DNA from: Montifringilla adamsi
Lineage: Eukaryota; Chordata; Aves; Passeriformes; Passeridae
Direction of reading: 5' to 3'
Length of the DNA: 64,000 bases
Assembly: GCA_017590115.1 (NCBI GenBank)
Contig: JAGGNK010006224.1
Location: 153,592 to 217,591, forward strand
The translations under genes were made by a program, and so were the position numbers. The notes beneath the pieces are model-generated. The model saw only the letters and a program-made list of their open reading frames with translations. It was not told the origin of the DNA and ran no database searches. The stretch's first letter is position 1; each line of letters opens with the position of its first letter. Positions 12,819 to 23,960 of the stretch are shown in pieces.

Positions 12819-15568
12819 AAGTAACTTTTGTAATGAAGTCCAAGATATTTAAATAAAATTTCCATCAGATTCTTAGTTGAATACAATATTCTTTCCAAAT
12901 AAGTAGATGCTTCACATTAAAAATTGAACAGGACAAAGTCTAGGGATAGACATCCAGGGATAACTGGATGCTTCTGGCTCCAGTATTAAACACATGCATG
13001 CTATTGTATATGCAGGTAGTCTCAGACATTCACGGAGAGGTGATTGTCATTAAGAGCATAAGCTCTTATTTTCTAGATGCCTTTTGGTTTTCTTTCACTC
13101 ATACTTAGTCTTTTATTCTGGAACTGGCTAATCCCTAGAAGTATGACATAATTTACATTTTGTGGCATTGCAAGCACTAATTTCACTATTTATTTCCTGA
13201 AATACTGGAGCTGATATTTTTGGAGCTAGAGAAACCTATTTCACTTTGTGCTCTGCTTATAAGATTAAAGTACTTTTTCTATGCAAATACTGCCTTCCTC
13301 TAGGATTACTGTAACTGATGGCTCTGTCCATTGGATTTGTGGAGATGGCTATTTTCAGAATGTCTGCAGGTAATGACTGTTCTCTGACTTAATAATCTCT
13401 TCCTTTCTGATTATCTGAGCAGATGTTGCTTAACCCCCAAAATGGATAGGACCACTAGGAGCAACGAACCATGCAAGTCAGGGGGAAAATTTGCATCAAA
13501 ATATGGGGAAGTTGCAGTCAGTTAGCAAGAGAAATGAAGGCACAATGAAGACAGGGAAGGGAAATTTTTGAAACTGTATTTTTCATGTGAGAAACTTTCT
13601 GGAATGGCAGACTTTGGTTTTGAGTGAGTACTGGAGGTAGTTTCTGGATGCAGGAAGGGATTGTCTACTTGTATGGTGATCTGAGGCATGTGCTTCTCCA
13701 TGCTTCTTCTGCAAGTAGTGTAAATGATGTGTTCCTGCAGCTTGTCTTAGCTCTTCACATCTGGGTTCTCTTTCATCCACTGGAAAGAAACAATTTGGAG
13801 TTCTTCCAGAGAGATGTGTTGAGCACACACTTGCGTCAGCAGAAATGGGATTGGGGAATTGAGGCAGTTGAGCCCTCTGACAGTTCTAATGAGCTGTTTG
13901 ATCTATTGGAGCTAGAATATCCTCTGCCTGCAGGTAGCTTCCTGCCAAACCCACTGGAGACCCTCCCACCTAGTTAGGGTATGCTGAATCTAAGGGGAGT
14001 GACCTCTCTTGGTGGCATTTCAGGCTAAGCCAGCAAAGGTTTGGTCAAGATTACAAAGAGAGGAGCTGTGTGGAAATGTCCCAAGGCACCCTGTGCAAAG
14101 CTGGCCTGAGCACTCCATTGCCAGCTCTGATGATGGATGATGGAACCCATCAGCATTCCCATACAGTTCTATAAGAATCAGCATGCTCTAAACAGCTCGG
14201 TGGTTAGAAATGGACCAGTTCATTTCCATTAACCTAAATACAGCTTTTCGTGTAAACTGTACTTTTGAACCTGAAGTAAAGCATTAACACCTGCTGGTAC
14301 AAGCTCTGGAGATTTAGAAACATGAATTGTACAGACCATTAAATTAAAATAAAGCAATTGCATCAGAGTTGCCTTATGATAGGGCTGGGGAATCAGGAAA
14401 TTTGGCCTCTGTTTCTGGTCCTGTCAAATTCACTGTGTGACCATAGGCAAGCAGCTTAACCTCACAGCACCTGAGGTTAATACTTACACAACTTGCAGGG
14501 TTTTCAGAAGCTAAATTAATGTTTCTGTTGTTTCTTTGGCATCCTGAAATGGATGGTGTTTGCAGGGCATATGCTATTGATAACATGAAACAAAATGAAA
14601 TGTAAATTACTTTTTTAATTGTTATAGGTGAAAAATGCAGAACTCCTGGCCCATGTTTTAACATTTTCAAGAATGCTGCGATGATTCGATAAAAATAATT
14701 GCAGACAGTCAAGCAAGTAAATTTATATAAAATTTTTTTGTTTGTTTGTTTTTAGGCATGTGATTAATCCCAAGTTTTTGATGACCCAGATGAGGTCATC
14801 ATTGCTGTTACTTTAGCAGTGCAGTAATACAGAAACTTCCTAGTGGAAAATTACAGCAATGGATTCCCCAAGGAAAGAAAGCAGCCATTTCTATGACAGT
14901 CAAAAGGAAACCATCAATTTTTTATTGCTTTATAGATGCAGCTCCAAATTGCAAGACTTATCTTCTTTCAGTATAAGTGGTTTTGGGGCCTTTGGCATGA
15001 GTGGTTCGTGGAGTAAATCCTGTATGTGAATTGTTGAAATGTTTCTCAATGGCAACAGACTCTCTCAAGGGAATTTAATTTCTCTTTCACAGAGAGAGAA
15101 AGCAAGATGAGGGGACATTGCAGTACTAATGCACTGTTGGGCTGTTCCTCAGACAGTTACGTTATGCATTTATAAAGAAAGGTTTTATATTCACTTTCAG
15201 TCAAGCAGTTCTGTTTGGCAGATTGTTTTGCACTGGTTTACTAAAGGTTCTGAGTCTTTCATAAACCAGGTGAACCATGCAGCTTCTCATTTGGCTTTCA
15301 GCTGAATTAGTTTTGAATTACTGGATTTTATAGAGCTCTACATTATTGAAAGATTTTTGTATAGCTTGCCATGTCTACTGGCATCCTTTGCAAGAACCTT
15401 TCAAATCCAGATGAAAACCTAGATTTTCTTAGTCATTTCCTGTATAAATATATAGGCTTAGGTTTTATGTTGTTGTTTAAGTAATCATGTGTTCAGACCT
15501 GTATCACTTAAAGAAAAGTTTCTTTAAATACCTAGGCCATTTTTAATCCAATTTATTTTGTTGGTTTT

Positions 15569-15570
<2 letters not shown>

Positions 15571-15625
<55 letters not shown>

Positions 15626-15638
15626 CCCCTTTTTTTTT
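15571..15638. repeat. long poly-T tract with CCCC interruption
   Basis: 55 consecutive T, then CCCC, then nine more T. It follows TTGGTTTTGG, the same kind of lead-in seen before the T run at 9364. Length in the assembly may be unreliable because homopolymers of this size are hard to sequence. Confidence 0.9.
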
Positions 15639-16412
15639 GTGGTTCTTTGCAAAACATTCTATTCAATTACTGAGATTTTTCACACTGAGGAGTGCTAAAA
15701 TATAAATGGACATGGTTTTGGAGCTCTTCTGAGGGGGCTGGTGTATCAGGAGCTTGCAGATTTTCGTGTCAGGAATACATTGTCCAAGCAAGGTGCCACC
15801 CTTCGAATACCAAAAGAGTTGGCATTTAGTTATTTCAGAGAAGATTTGTATTCTGAAGGAAGAAAAGCTGGTACAATTCTAGGTTTTCATTCTGCTCCTT
15901 TTTACGAGAGGTGAAATAACACAACTGGTTATTATCTGGTTGTTTAGTTAAGCAACAAGTAAAATAAAAGCCTAATTCCTCAAACTTTTATTTCTTCATC
16001 AATACACTGAAGTCACACTGTTGAAAATCCACAATTAGGATCTAATAATTTACTATTTCTCAAATAGCTTTTAAACACCAAGTGATGAATCTGTTCTTCA
16101 TTCCTGACTTTTCTTCATGGAGTGATGCTATTTATGTGTTTGATCATGCTCTGAAGTCTGTAGGAATTCCTTTGATGGTCAAGCCAGTATTTTGTTAACA
16201 GGATGTTTCCATCTTCTTTTACTGCTTTAAACTTACCAAAAACAAATTTAGAAACTCTCCCTGTTTCTAAAGGAGATGACAGTGCTAGCTGATTAAAAGG
16301 GGCATAATTTGTTGCCCCACTTATCTCATGTTGTTGATTAGCTGCAACAGATATTGATGCCAAATTCACTTTTTATATGAGTACGTTTGACACATATGCA
16401 TGACAGTTCTTT

Positions 16413-16418
16413 CTCTTG
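16413..16418. repeat. target-site duplication, left copy (CTCTTG)
   Basis: Six bases directly before the TG of the LTR at 16419. The same six bases recur directly after its CA at 16853-16858. A 6-bp duplication is typical of class II (ERVK-like) avian retroviral integration. Confidence 0.85.
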
Positions 16419-16852
16419 TGTTGTATTCCATTTTGTTTAAATGGTATGCCCTGTCTCACCCCTCCAAAATGTATGGTATATCCTAAGCCTGTGGTCCTGC
16501 CCTGAACCATCCTGTATCTGTAATCCCATTGGCCCAATGTGATTCCACGCCCACTTCAATTCCCCTCTTAAGCCGTGCTATAGGATCAGTCAGGGTCTTA
16601 GCCCTTGCTCTCTCTCAGCCTCTTCCCCTCCTCTTGCCCCTTCCCTCCCCTAGGCTCCCCCTCCTTCCCCCCTTTTCCCTCAGTAAACATGCTGTTCCCG
16701 GGGTTGGGACCCCAAATAAACCTTCATCTGATCAGCACCCTCAGAAGCCGTGTGGAGTCTCCTTGCCTGCCTGCTGCTGCCAGCCAACTCACAGCCTAGG
16801 GGGCCCTCCGGGGACATCCCGGGGTGCCCCCACCTCAAAACGAACCGCAACA
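16419..16852 (+). mobile_element. solo LTR of an endogenous retrovirus, class II-like
   Basis: A 434-bp element starting TGTTG and ending CAACA, so the termini are inverted repeats. It is flanked by the 6-bp duplication CTCTTG. It has a pyrimidine-rich stretch near 16620-16680, an AATAAA polyadenylation signal at 16715-16720 and a conserved GC-rich 3' part. A second, independently inserted copy lies at 17360-17815 in the opposite orientation. No gag, pol or env sequence is present, so this is the usual solo LTR left by recombination between the two ends of a provirus. Class assignment rests on the duplication length and is an inference. Confidence 0.92.
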
Positions 16853-16858
16853 CTCTTG
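16853..16858. repeat. target-site duplication, right copy (CTCTTG)
   Basis: Exact match to 16413-16418, which defines the right boundary of the LTR. Confidence 0.85.
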
Positions 16859-17353
16859 TACCATCATTAGCAGACTCTAACTAACTGGCATTCTGCCACT
16901 GGGGAAAAGGAGAATTGTTTTCACTCAGTGTGCATCTTTTGTTCACCATCTGTATACTCTGCTTTTAGGGCCTGATCCTGCAAACCTATTACAAGAACAG
17001 TTAGCTGTCCAACATCTGCCTATGTTGCTGGTAATTAATTATGCCTATTTATAAAGAGAGGGGTTTTTAAGAGCTGGGATTTATATTTGTAAGGTGGATT
17101 CTGAATATCTCTTATAAATCTTGTAATGGTCACCATTTGTTAATAGGGTTTGTTGTATTTACAGCCATGTGGAGATCATTGTGGGTTCTTGAAAAAACAC
17201 AGCAAAAGAGTGTCATATCAGATAGGACAAAACAAAGAGGCAGTTGAAGGGTGCTAGGACACAAGTTAGTAACACGTAAGTGGCATCTGTTCTGATGTTT
17301 TCCTGCACTTCCCAGGGAAGGATTTTCCCCATGTCTAACCTGAATTTTTCATG
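16859..17353. other. spacer between two inverted solo LTRs
   Basis: About 495 bases of unique-looking AT-leaning DNA. No retroviral internal sequence is visible. Since both flanking LTRs have their own target-site duplications, this spacer is pre-existing host sequence and not a proviral interior. Confidence 0.8.
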
Positions 17354-17359
17354 CTGTAG
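17354..17359. repeat. target-site duplication, left copy (CTGTAG)
   Basis: Six bases directly before the LTR at 17360, repeated exactly at 17816-17821. It differs from the duplication of the first LTR, so the two insertions were separate events. Confidence 0.85.
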
Positions 17360-17815
17360 TGTTGCAGTTCGTTTTGGGGAGGGCACCCCGGGGTGTCCCC
17401 GGAGGGCCCCCTAGGCTGTGAGTTGGCTGGCAGCAGCAGGCAGGCAAGGAGACTCCACACGGCTTTCAGGGTGCTGATCAGATGAGGGTTTATTGGGGGT
17501 CCCAACCCCGGGAACAGCATGGTTATTGAGGGGGAAGGGGGGAAGGGGGAGGAGGAAGGAGGGGGAGAGGGAGAACCTAGGGGAGGGAAGGGCCAAGAGG
17601 GGAGGAGAAGGGCTAAGAGAGGGGAAAAGCTAAGAGAGCGATTGGTCTCACTCGCACGGTTTAAGAGGGAGAATGAAAATGGGTGCGGAATCAGACTTGG
17701 GGCAACGGGATTACAGATACATGATGGTTCAGGGCAGGACCACAGGCTTGGGATGTACCATACATTTTGGAGGGGTGAGACAGAGCATACCATTTAAATA
17801 AAATGCAGTATTACA
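17360..17815 (-). mobile_element. solo LTR, same family as 16419-16852, opposite orientation
   Basis: A 456-bp element read on the minus strand from TGTAATACTGC to GCAACA, flanked by the 6-bp duplication CTGTAG. It aligns by eye along its full length with the reverse complement of the LTR at 16419-16852. The differences are scattered, mostly in the U3 half and in the length of the pyrimidine-rich stretch. The polyadenylation signal appears as TTTATT at 17489-17494 on the + strand. No internal retroviral sequence is present. Confidence 0.92.
17529..17573 (+). repeat. purine-rich G-run tract inside the LTR
   Basis: About 45 bases of G and A only, with many runs of three to six G on the + strand. 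This is the antisense side of the LTR pyrimidine tract. It meets the usual pattern for a G-quadruplex or triplex-forming sequence; no structure is demonstrated. Confidence 0.75.
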
Positions 17816-17821
17816 CTGTAG
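17816..17821. repeat. target-site duplication, right copy (CTGTAG)
   Basis: Exact match to 17354-17359. Confidence 0.85.
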
Positions 17822-20631
17822 TTAGTTTTATTACCCCGACTGTGTCCATAGTATAATTTAGGTTTGATACATGTCTCCAGTCTTGCACAACTGACAAAAT
17901 ATTGCAGGTTGATGTTATAACAGGCTTAGCTTAGGGCTTGTGTTTCCACACACACATTAGATGGTGGAAAACACCTTTTGTTTAGGCCAGCAGTGTTATC
18001 CCCAGGTCCCAGAGTGGTTTGGGAGGGAGTTGCAAGACCAAGTCTGTGAGCCTCCTATGTCTGCAGTGTTCACATGGGTTGCAAACTTGTTTCTTGCCTT
18101 TGCTCAGAATTTCTGTGGCCTTTACCCTGAAGTGTTGAACAGTTGTGTGGCTGTGATAGTCTGGGAGATTGTCAGCTCTGTTTAGTGTGACTTGCCATAA
18201 CCCAAAACCTTCTGTCTTCACTTCGAGGGCTCACTGCTGGAATGTGCCCTGTGTGTTTTGCCTTACGTCTCTCCCAGAGCTGGCCACAACTACAAGTCAA
18301 CCTGGCTCCTTCCATTATACCCTGTGTGAGCTGCCACCTCACTCACCCATGGCTCACGTTCAAGTTGGGATTTAAAAGACTTCTTATAATTTCCCAAGAG
18401 CAGAGCAGCTGGAGACCCTCCTGAGGCAATACCTCTCCAGATTTGAGGAGCCAAGGATGGGCTGAGGGGCAGCAGCTCTGCTCATGTCCCCATCATGCCC
18501 ATCATGATGCTGGTATGGATCCCAGGAATCTGCAGCTGCATCCCACCCCAGTTCCTGCCCAGCTCAACCCTGCACTCCTCTTGGCATTCTCCCAGACTTA
18601 GCTTACCACCCAAGGATTTATGATGGGGTGACTGGAAGACAAAGCCGGAGGTTTTCAGCTAGGATGGGCAGTAACTTGGTTTGCTTGTTTGTTGGTGAAG
18701 AAAATACTGAAAGGGATTATCCTTTCATTGGTGCCTTTTATAGGTGAATTCTGAGGGAGAGAGATTCAGTAGCTAATTTGGCTGATAGGTGCTGTTTAGT
18801 ATGCAAGACTCCTTAGTTCTGATGAACTTCTGTAAAAAAAGAAAAAAAAATCCTCTGATTTTGCTCCAGATAAAATCCAGGATATTCATGCAGATATACA
18901 TCATATACTTTTTCCTTGTTAATAATGGGAATAACGTTGTGCATTTTCTATAATACTTATTTGCATTTGGTATACATCACCCTGGGTCAACTTGCAGCAT
19001 GCGTACTAAAGACTGTTAGAGTCTTCTGCTCTCTGCAGTTCCAGGAATCTTACTTATAGCTGCACCTAATCAACCTTCAGTGTCCTTAAAATATACAGTT
19101 TCAGCTTGTTGGCATTGAAGTTGGTACAGATATGAGACGCTGATGTGAATTTTTTGTTTCTCTTTACTCTTAACTCCAAATGAAGGCTATTTACACAGCA
19201 GTGTTATATGTCACCCAGCTTCACTTGCTACTTCACAGAACTGGAAGTTTAGATATTGCAACTATGCAGAACTGTAATTCTTATATTATTTGACTATTTA
19301 GATAGTTTCAGTAACATAGTTTAATCCAAACTCACTGATGACATCCATGTGTATCTTCAACAGCATAAGGAGTTCTATGAAGACAAATGATTTTGGTATT
19401 GACCTGTACAAAAAAGTTTTGTACAAAAATCCAAAGACAGCAGATGACAATTTACTCAGCCTTTGTGGGTAAAGAAACATTCTGAACATTGAAAACAAAT
19501 CAGAAAAAGCACAGTCCAAGAATAATGTTTTTTGGACAACTCACCTTTTAACAAAGTGAGCTGGAACTCTGCTTAAGCAGTATAGTCAGCAAGAAAAAAA
19601 GAATTCTTTTAAATGCAAATAAATTTAAGAATACAAAAAAAGCAAAATTTGTGGCAAATTCATAATCAGCCTTTCACTGTGATTTACATTAAAGAGTTTT
19701 TCCTTACAGTATTGTCTTAAATTGCAGAAACTTTACCTCCCATTATGTCTTGGAAACACTGTGAAATTGCTCTTATTTTGTGACAAAATGGGGAAAAGAA
19801 ATGAACATTGGACTTGTGTATTTGATTAAACACTTCTTTAATGTAACACTTTTGTGTGGTTTCAGCTTTCCTCTTTGGCTTTCACTTGTCATCTTCTGGT
19901 TGTGTTCTCTATTTTTCCTGTGTCCATATTAATTTCAGCTTCTTGTCATTACTGGTTTATTGAATTACTTCATTTACCACTCAGTTGTCTTCTTGCTGTT
20001 ATTTATAAAATATCACTATAGTTACATGTGATACAGATATGGTTGGCTGGCTAGGCTTACAAAATAAGTCTCACTATAAAGGCTATAATATACTGTGGCC
20101 ACAATTGTCTAGGACTCCCTGAGAAGCACAATAAATGCCTTATCTGAAAAGGAACTGGAATAGCTGTTGCTTGGTGTCCTGTATTTGATACACAATTACT
20201 GAATTCAAGTAATTTTCAAATTTTTTATATAGCAGAAAAATCTTTGGTGATTATAATGTGTCATCAAATTCTTCTTCAGAATTCTGTCTCCCAGCTTCAT
20301 TAAGGATTTTACTGATATTGCAGCCCAGTGGAGCCAGCTAGTGATTCTGAGTTTCAATGGGATAGCATCCACCATATGGAGCACCAAAAAGCATTTTTAT
20401 TTTAATAGCTTGATATTAAAAAAACCGAGTAACACTTGTGTAAAGTGTGGCACTGTATTTTGCCGTTTGTTTTTCTTTGTTCAGTTTACTAATGGAAGCT
20501 GTATCCTAAATGAATGTTAAAAGTCGAATAGGAAGAACTTATTTAATCTGTGCCCATTAACTTTTTTCTGAATGGGAGTTTAGTCTCTTCCAGGAGTCCC
20601 AGACAGCTCTGTGGCTGCTCTGAGCATAGGA

Positions 20632-20668
20632 ACCAACTCACAGTTCACCACAGTCACCAACTCACAGT
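20632..20668. repeat. 13-bp direct repeat pair
   Basis: ACCAACTCACAGT occurs at 20632-20644 and again at 20656-20668. Probably a local duplication with no known function. Confidence 0.7.
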
Positions 20669-21203
20669 ATAGTAACCTTAAACTTCTCCAGGTCATTGGG
20701 GATAAACTTGTGAGAGCGGTTGTGATATTGCACTACAAAGATCTTTATCTGTGCTCTGGACTTTTTGCAGGTGCAGTTCTGTAATCACCTGAGAGCAAAC
20801 CTGTCATTTCTGTAAGACAGTAGATCGAAGTTTATCTTCTCTCTCCACCTTGTCCCTTTACAGTGTGCAGCAAACTGATTTTCAGTAAAGCCATTTGGAT
20901 TATCTTTTATTTAAAAAAAATAAAACAACAAAGCCTTTACCAGTTAAGATGCCATGTGAATTTGTTTTAACAGTTTTCAGCCAGAACAGAAAAATATTGA
21001 AATAGCTGCAGGTCAATGAAAACTACCTAGCAGGAACTTGGTAATCTCCATTTGACCCTTTTCTTGCTTATGTATGTATTAAAAATACTTGTAGAATGGA
21101 GACTAAAGCAGTAATTTTGCTCTAAAACTGGTATCTTCAATATTTTAAAACCCCAGAAGCTTCTGCACAGGATTTAACAGAAAGAGCTCCTTTCCACTGC
21201 CTT

Positions 21204-21219
21204 CCATCATCATCATCAT
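21204..21219. repeat. ATC trinucleotide repeat
   Basis: Five ATC units in a row. Confidence 0.8.
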
Positions 21220-23519
21220 GTATCTTCTTGTAAGTAGGGTTTTGTGGATAAGGTGGCTGAAGATAGGAACAAGGACCACTTGATGTAAATGTCCCTTTAC
21301 ACAGTTGGGCAAATGGAAGAGCTGCAGGGCAGGTGAAAGCCATGCCTCACAGTCTGCTGGAGCATGGTGATAAGCACTGCAGCTGGGCTCAGCTTTCAGT
21401 TGGCTTGGCAGTTTTCTAACTGATACCAGGTGATCTAACAGGTCAAGTACTACAAGGACTATGCAAATAAGTAAAATTTATTTTGAATTAAGAGATGAAG
21501 ACACTGTTTTTTCCCATACCTGTTAAAGTTTGTCCCAGTGTAAAAGTTTGGCATGATATCTCACACAGGGTTGTGGGTTTGCTTCCAGTTTCATGGCCAA
21601 GAGCCCTGATTTCCCTGACCTGTGTTGGCAGATCATGGCAGTATAGCCACAGAGGGTAAGAATGTCTCTGCAGAAATATATTTCAATAGTTTGTACAAGT
21701 ATACATCAGGCCAGAAAAATGAAACTATGAGAGCATGATGCATTGCCTGCTTGAGACTGTAGAAAATCCATAGTGAAAAAGGTGCGTTGATCAAAAGCTG
21801 GCCTAGAAATATCCAGTATAATGCAGTGTGTGTCTTTTGCAAAGTGCATATACTACATCTAATGCTAAAGGAGTCATTGAGGAATGAGGAAAGGAAGAAT
21901 TAATATAAATCTGAGCTAATTAGCATAGACTTCCTTTACAGTCAGCAGAAAGAGGCAAGCTTACTAAGTCCTGCTTTAGGTTACTAGAAACATACTGTTG
22001 TCTAAAAGAAAGAAAAGCCTAAAAGCACCCCTTTTTTTTTTTTTGTCGCCTGTACAGAACTTTAGACAGCTAACTCAGACAGAGTTTGGTTGTTGAACAG
22101 AGTTTGGACCTATGTTTGGGTAAATCATACTCTGGAAATCATTTTCAGTAGAATTCAGTAGACTGTGGATCAGCTTTGACTAAAGTTTTGCTACTGTGAT
22201 TCTGTCATGATAAGTTTGTCAAGATCCCAGTCAGCTGACAACCAACTAACCTGCCATGCCCCCCACCCCCCTTTTGTTATACAAAATAACATTTTCCATT
22301 GTAAATCTCTGCAAAACACATTGATGCAGCAGTTTGACATCTTTGAAATAAGAGAGTCTTCTAAACAGTGTTGCAAAGGTATTCTTTGCATCCAGATGGA
22401 TTTTTTTGTGTTTTGTTTATTCTCATTCTCAAAATACACATATTTTCAGTCAGTGTGTGTACAAAATGTATGCTGCTGTTTAGTACACTAATTGTAAACA
22501 ATTATTCCCTTCACAGAAAACAGGATGTGTGGTAATTATTTAGCAGCTTCTTCCTTGGAGATGGGCTGTATGAATCTTTGAGCGACATGACCTAAACTAG
22601 AGGTTTCTTAGTAGTTAAAAAAACACAAAATGCTATGAGCCTTTTCCTGGGCCAGACTTTCAGTAGACTGCTGAAACTCTGTTTATGAGGTACTTGTGCA
22701 TGGTAGTAGTCCTTAGGTACTGAAATATGAATGTCTGCAAATAATGACCTAACAACTCTTAGCCGTGGTTGTAATAGAAGTATACAGCTGAAGAGATAAG
22801 TTTTAATATCCCTTGCTAAATACTTGTCCATGAAACTGGAGCCAGCATTAGATGAGGTATTGTCAGGTACTTGGTGTAACTTTTTTTTTTAATTATTATT
22901 TTATCTGTGTGTTTTTGTATAACTTAAAAAATTGAAGCTGGAGTCTACATAAATAAGCAGTGTGGATCCACTGCATTCATACTGTGTTTTGGAGGCCCAG
23001 TTGAGTTACTGGAGGAGGCTGGATTTAACCAGCTGTGCAGCAAAGCACCTCTGGTCCCCATCATGCTCTCACCCTTTGTTTTGGGAGAAGTTTTGAGTGT
23101 GCCAGGACTGCTTACCAGCTTTCCCATCAGATCACTCCAGTACATACATGCATGCCTGTACTTTCTCCTCATCCCAGGAAGATGGTTAGGTATTTAAATT
23201 GGATTAAGCTGCTGCATAAAAGGGGTAAAATTTGCATTTCTAGTCATTTAATATTGCAGTTCTTCTCTTGATTTAATTCTCTCTTGGCATAGGCACAAGC
23301 CAATTGCCCTTGTCTTATGTCCTTTTTGATACCTCTTTTTCTCTCTGCCCTCCAAATCTTATTCCTCTGTCCGTATTGCTAAACTTGTCATATCATCTCT
23401 AAAAATTTCCTTTTTGCCATGTTGTCTCTGCCTCATTCAACTGCTTCAGCCTCTCTCCTTCAGTGCCTTCACTGATCCTCTGTTGTGAACAGTAGCATTA
23501 AAACTAATTTGTATTTGCT

Positions 23520-23960
23520 TTGATTCCGTAATGACCTCACATTAGTCCATTTCCCTATTAATACTCTGCCTGCAAAATGCCACTGAGATAATGAACGTCA
23601 TTACAACATGTTTTTCCCTAGCATAATGCCAGCAGGACTCCAGTTTGTGAATTACAAGCTGGTTGAACCCTTAGCGGATGCTTGATTTAATTAATGGGAG
23701 GACAAAAAAATGTGCAAGCAGGTCAATATTCCTCTTGGAGACAAAATGATAATTACCAAACCCTACAAGTGATTTGTAAAACAGCAGACAGGTACATTTC
23801 CTAAACTGACTAATCCAACACCTCAGTAATGTGATTATCTCTTATTACAGCCTTTTGTCAATTCGGCCTCACATTTCAAGATTAAACCTGGTATTTTTCC
23901 TTTAGTATGCATATTAAAGATGATTCAGTTCTTTAAAATCACCATCTGAATGCCCCAGGG
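23520..23960. promoter_or_regulatory. candidate conserved non-coding element
   Basis: This intronic block has the look of conserved regulatory DNA. There are no simple repeats, only one short A run (seven bases near 23705), even base use, and several ATTA-type homeodomain cores, including TTAATTAA at 23687-23694. It is not coding, because every frame is interrupted. The call rests on texture alone, and conservation cannot be judged from a single sequence. Confidence 0.3.

Larger units (their letters stand above)
1..16412. other. upstream intron or 5' flank of RPS6KA2, non-coding (first part)
   Basis: No exon, RNA gene or recognisable protein is visible here on either strand. The open frames are short and low-complexity, or lack family motifs; the longest is 198 codons on the minus strand at 8699-9295. 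The block holds AT-dinucleotide repeats (267-309, 378-398), an AAAC-type A-rich tract (4801-4966), and long T tracts (3564-3584, 9364-9404, 15571-15638). The remainder is unique-looking AT-leaning DNA. I saw no CpG-dense block that would suggest a promoter. Because the first RSK3 exon in the window begins with a codon that is internal to the known protein, this stretch is most likely the intron preceding it. It could contain an alternative first exon that I failed to recognise. Confidence 0.7.

Noticed and set aside
17335..17793. Pro/Ser-rich frames over the LTR and its mirror at 16529-16870
   Set aside because: They come from the pyrimidine-rich LTR sequence. The two LTRs give similar peptides because they are copies of the same non-coding element.
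16413..17821. A single provirus with inverted ends or a foldback transposon
   Set aside because: Each LTR has its own different 6-bp target-site duplication and the spacer has no retroviral sequence, so two separate solo LTRs explain it better.
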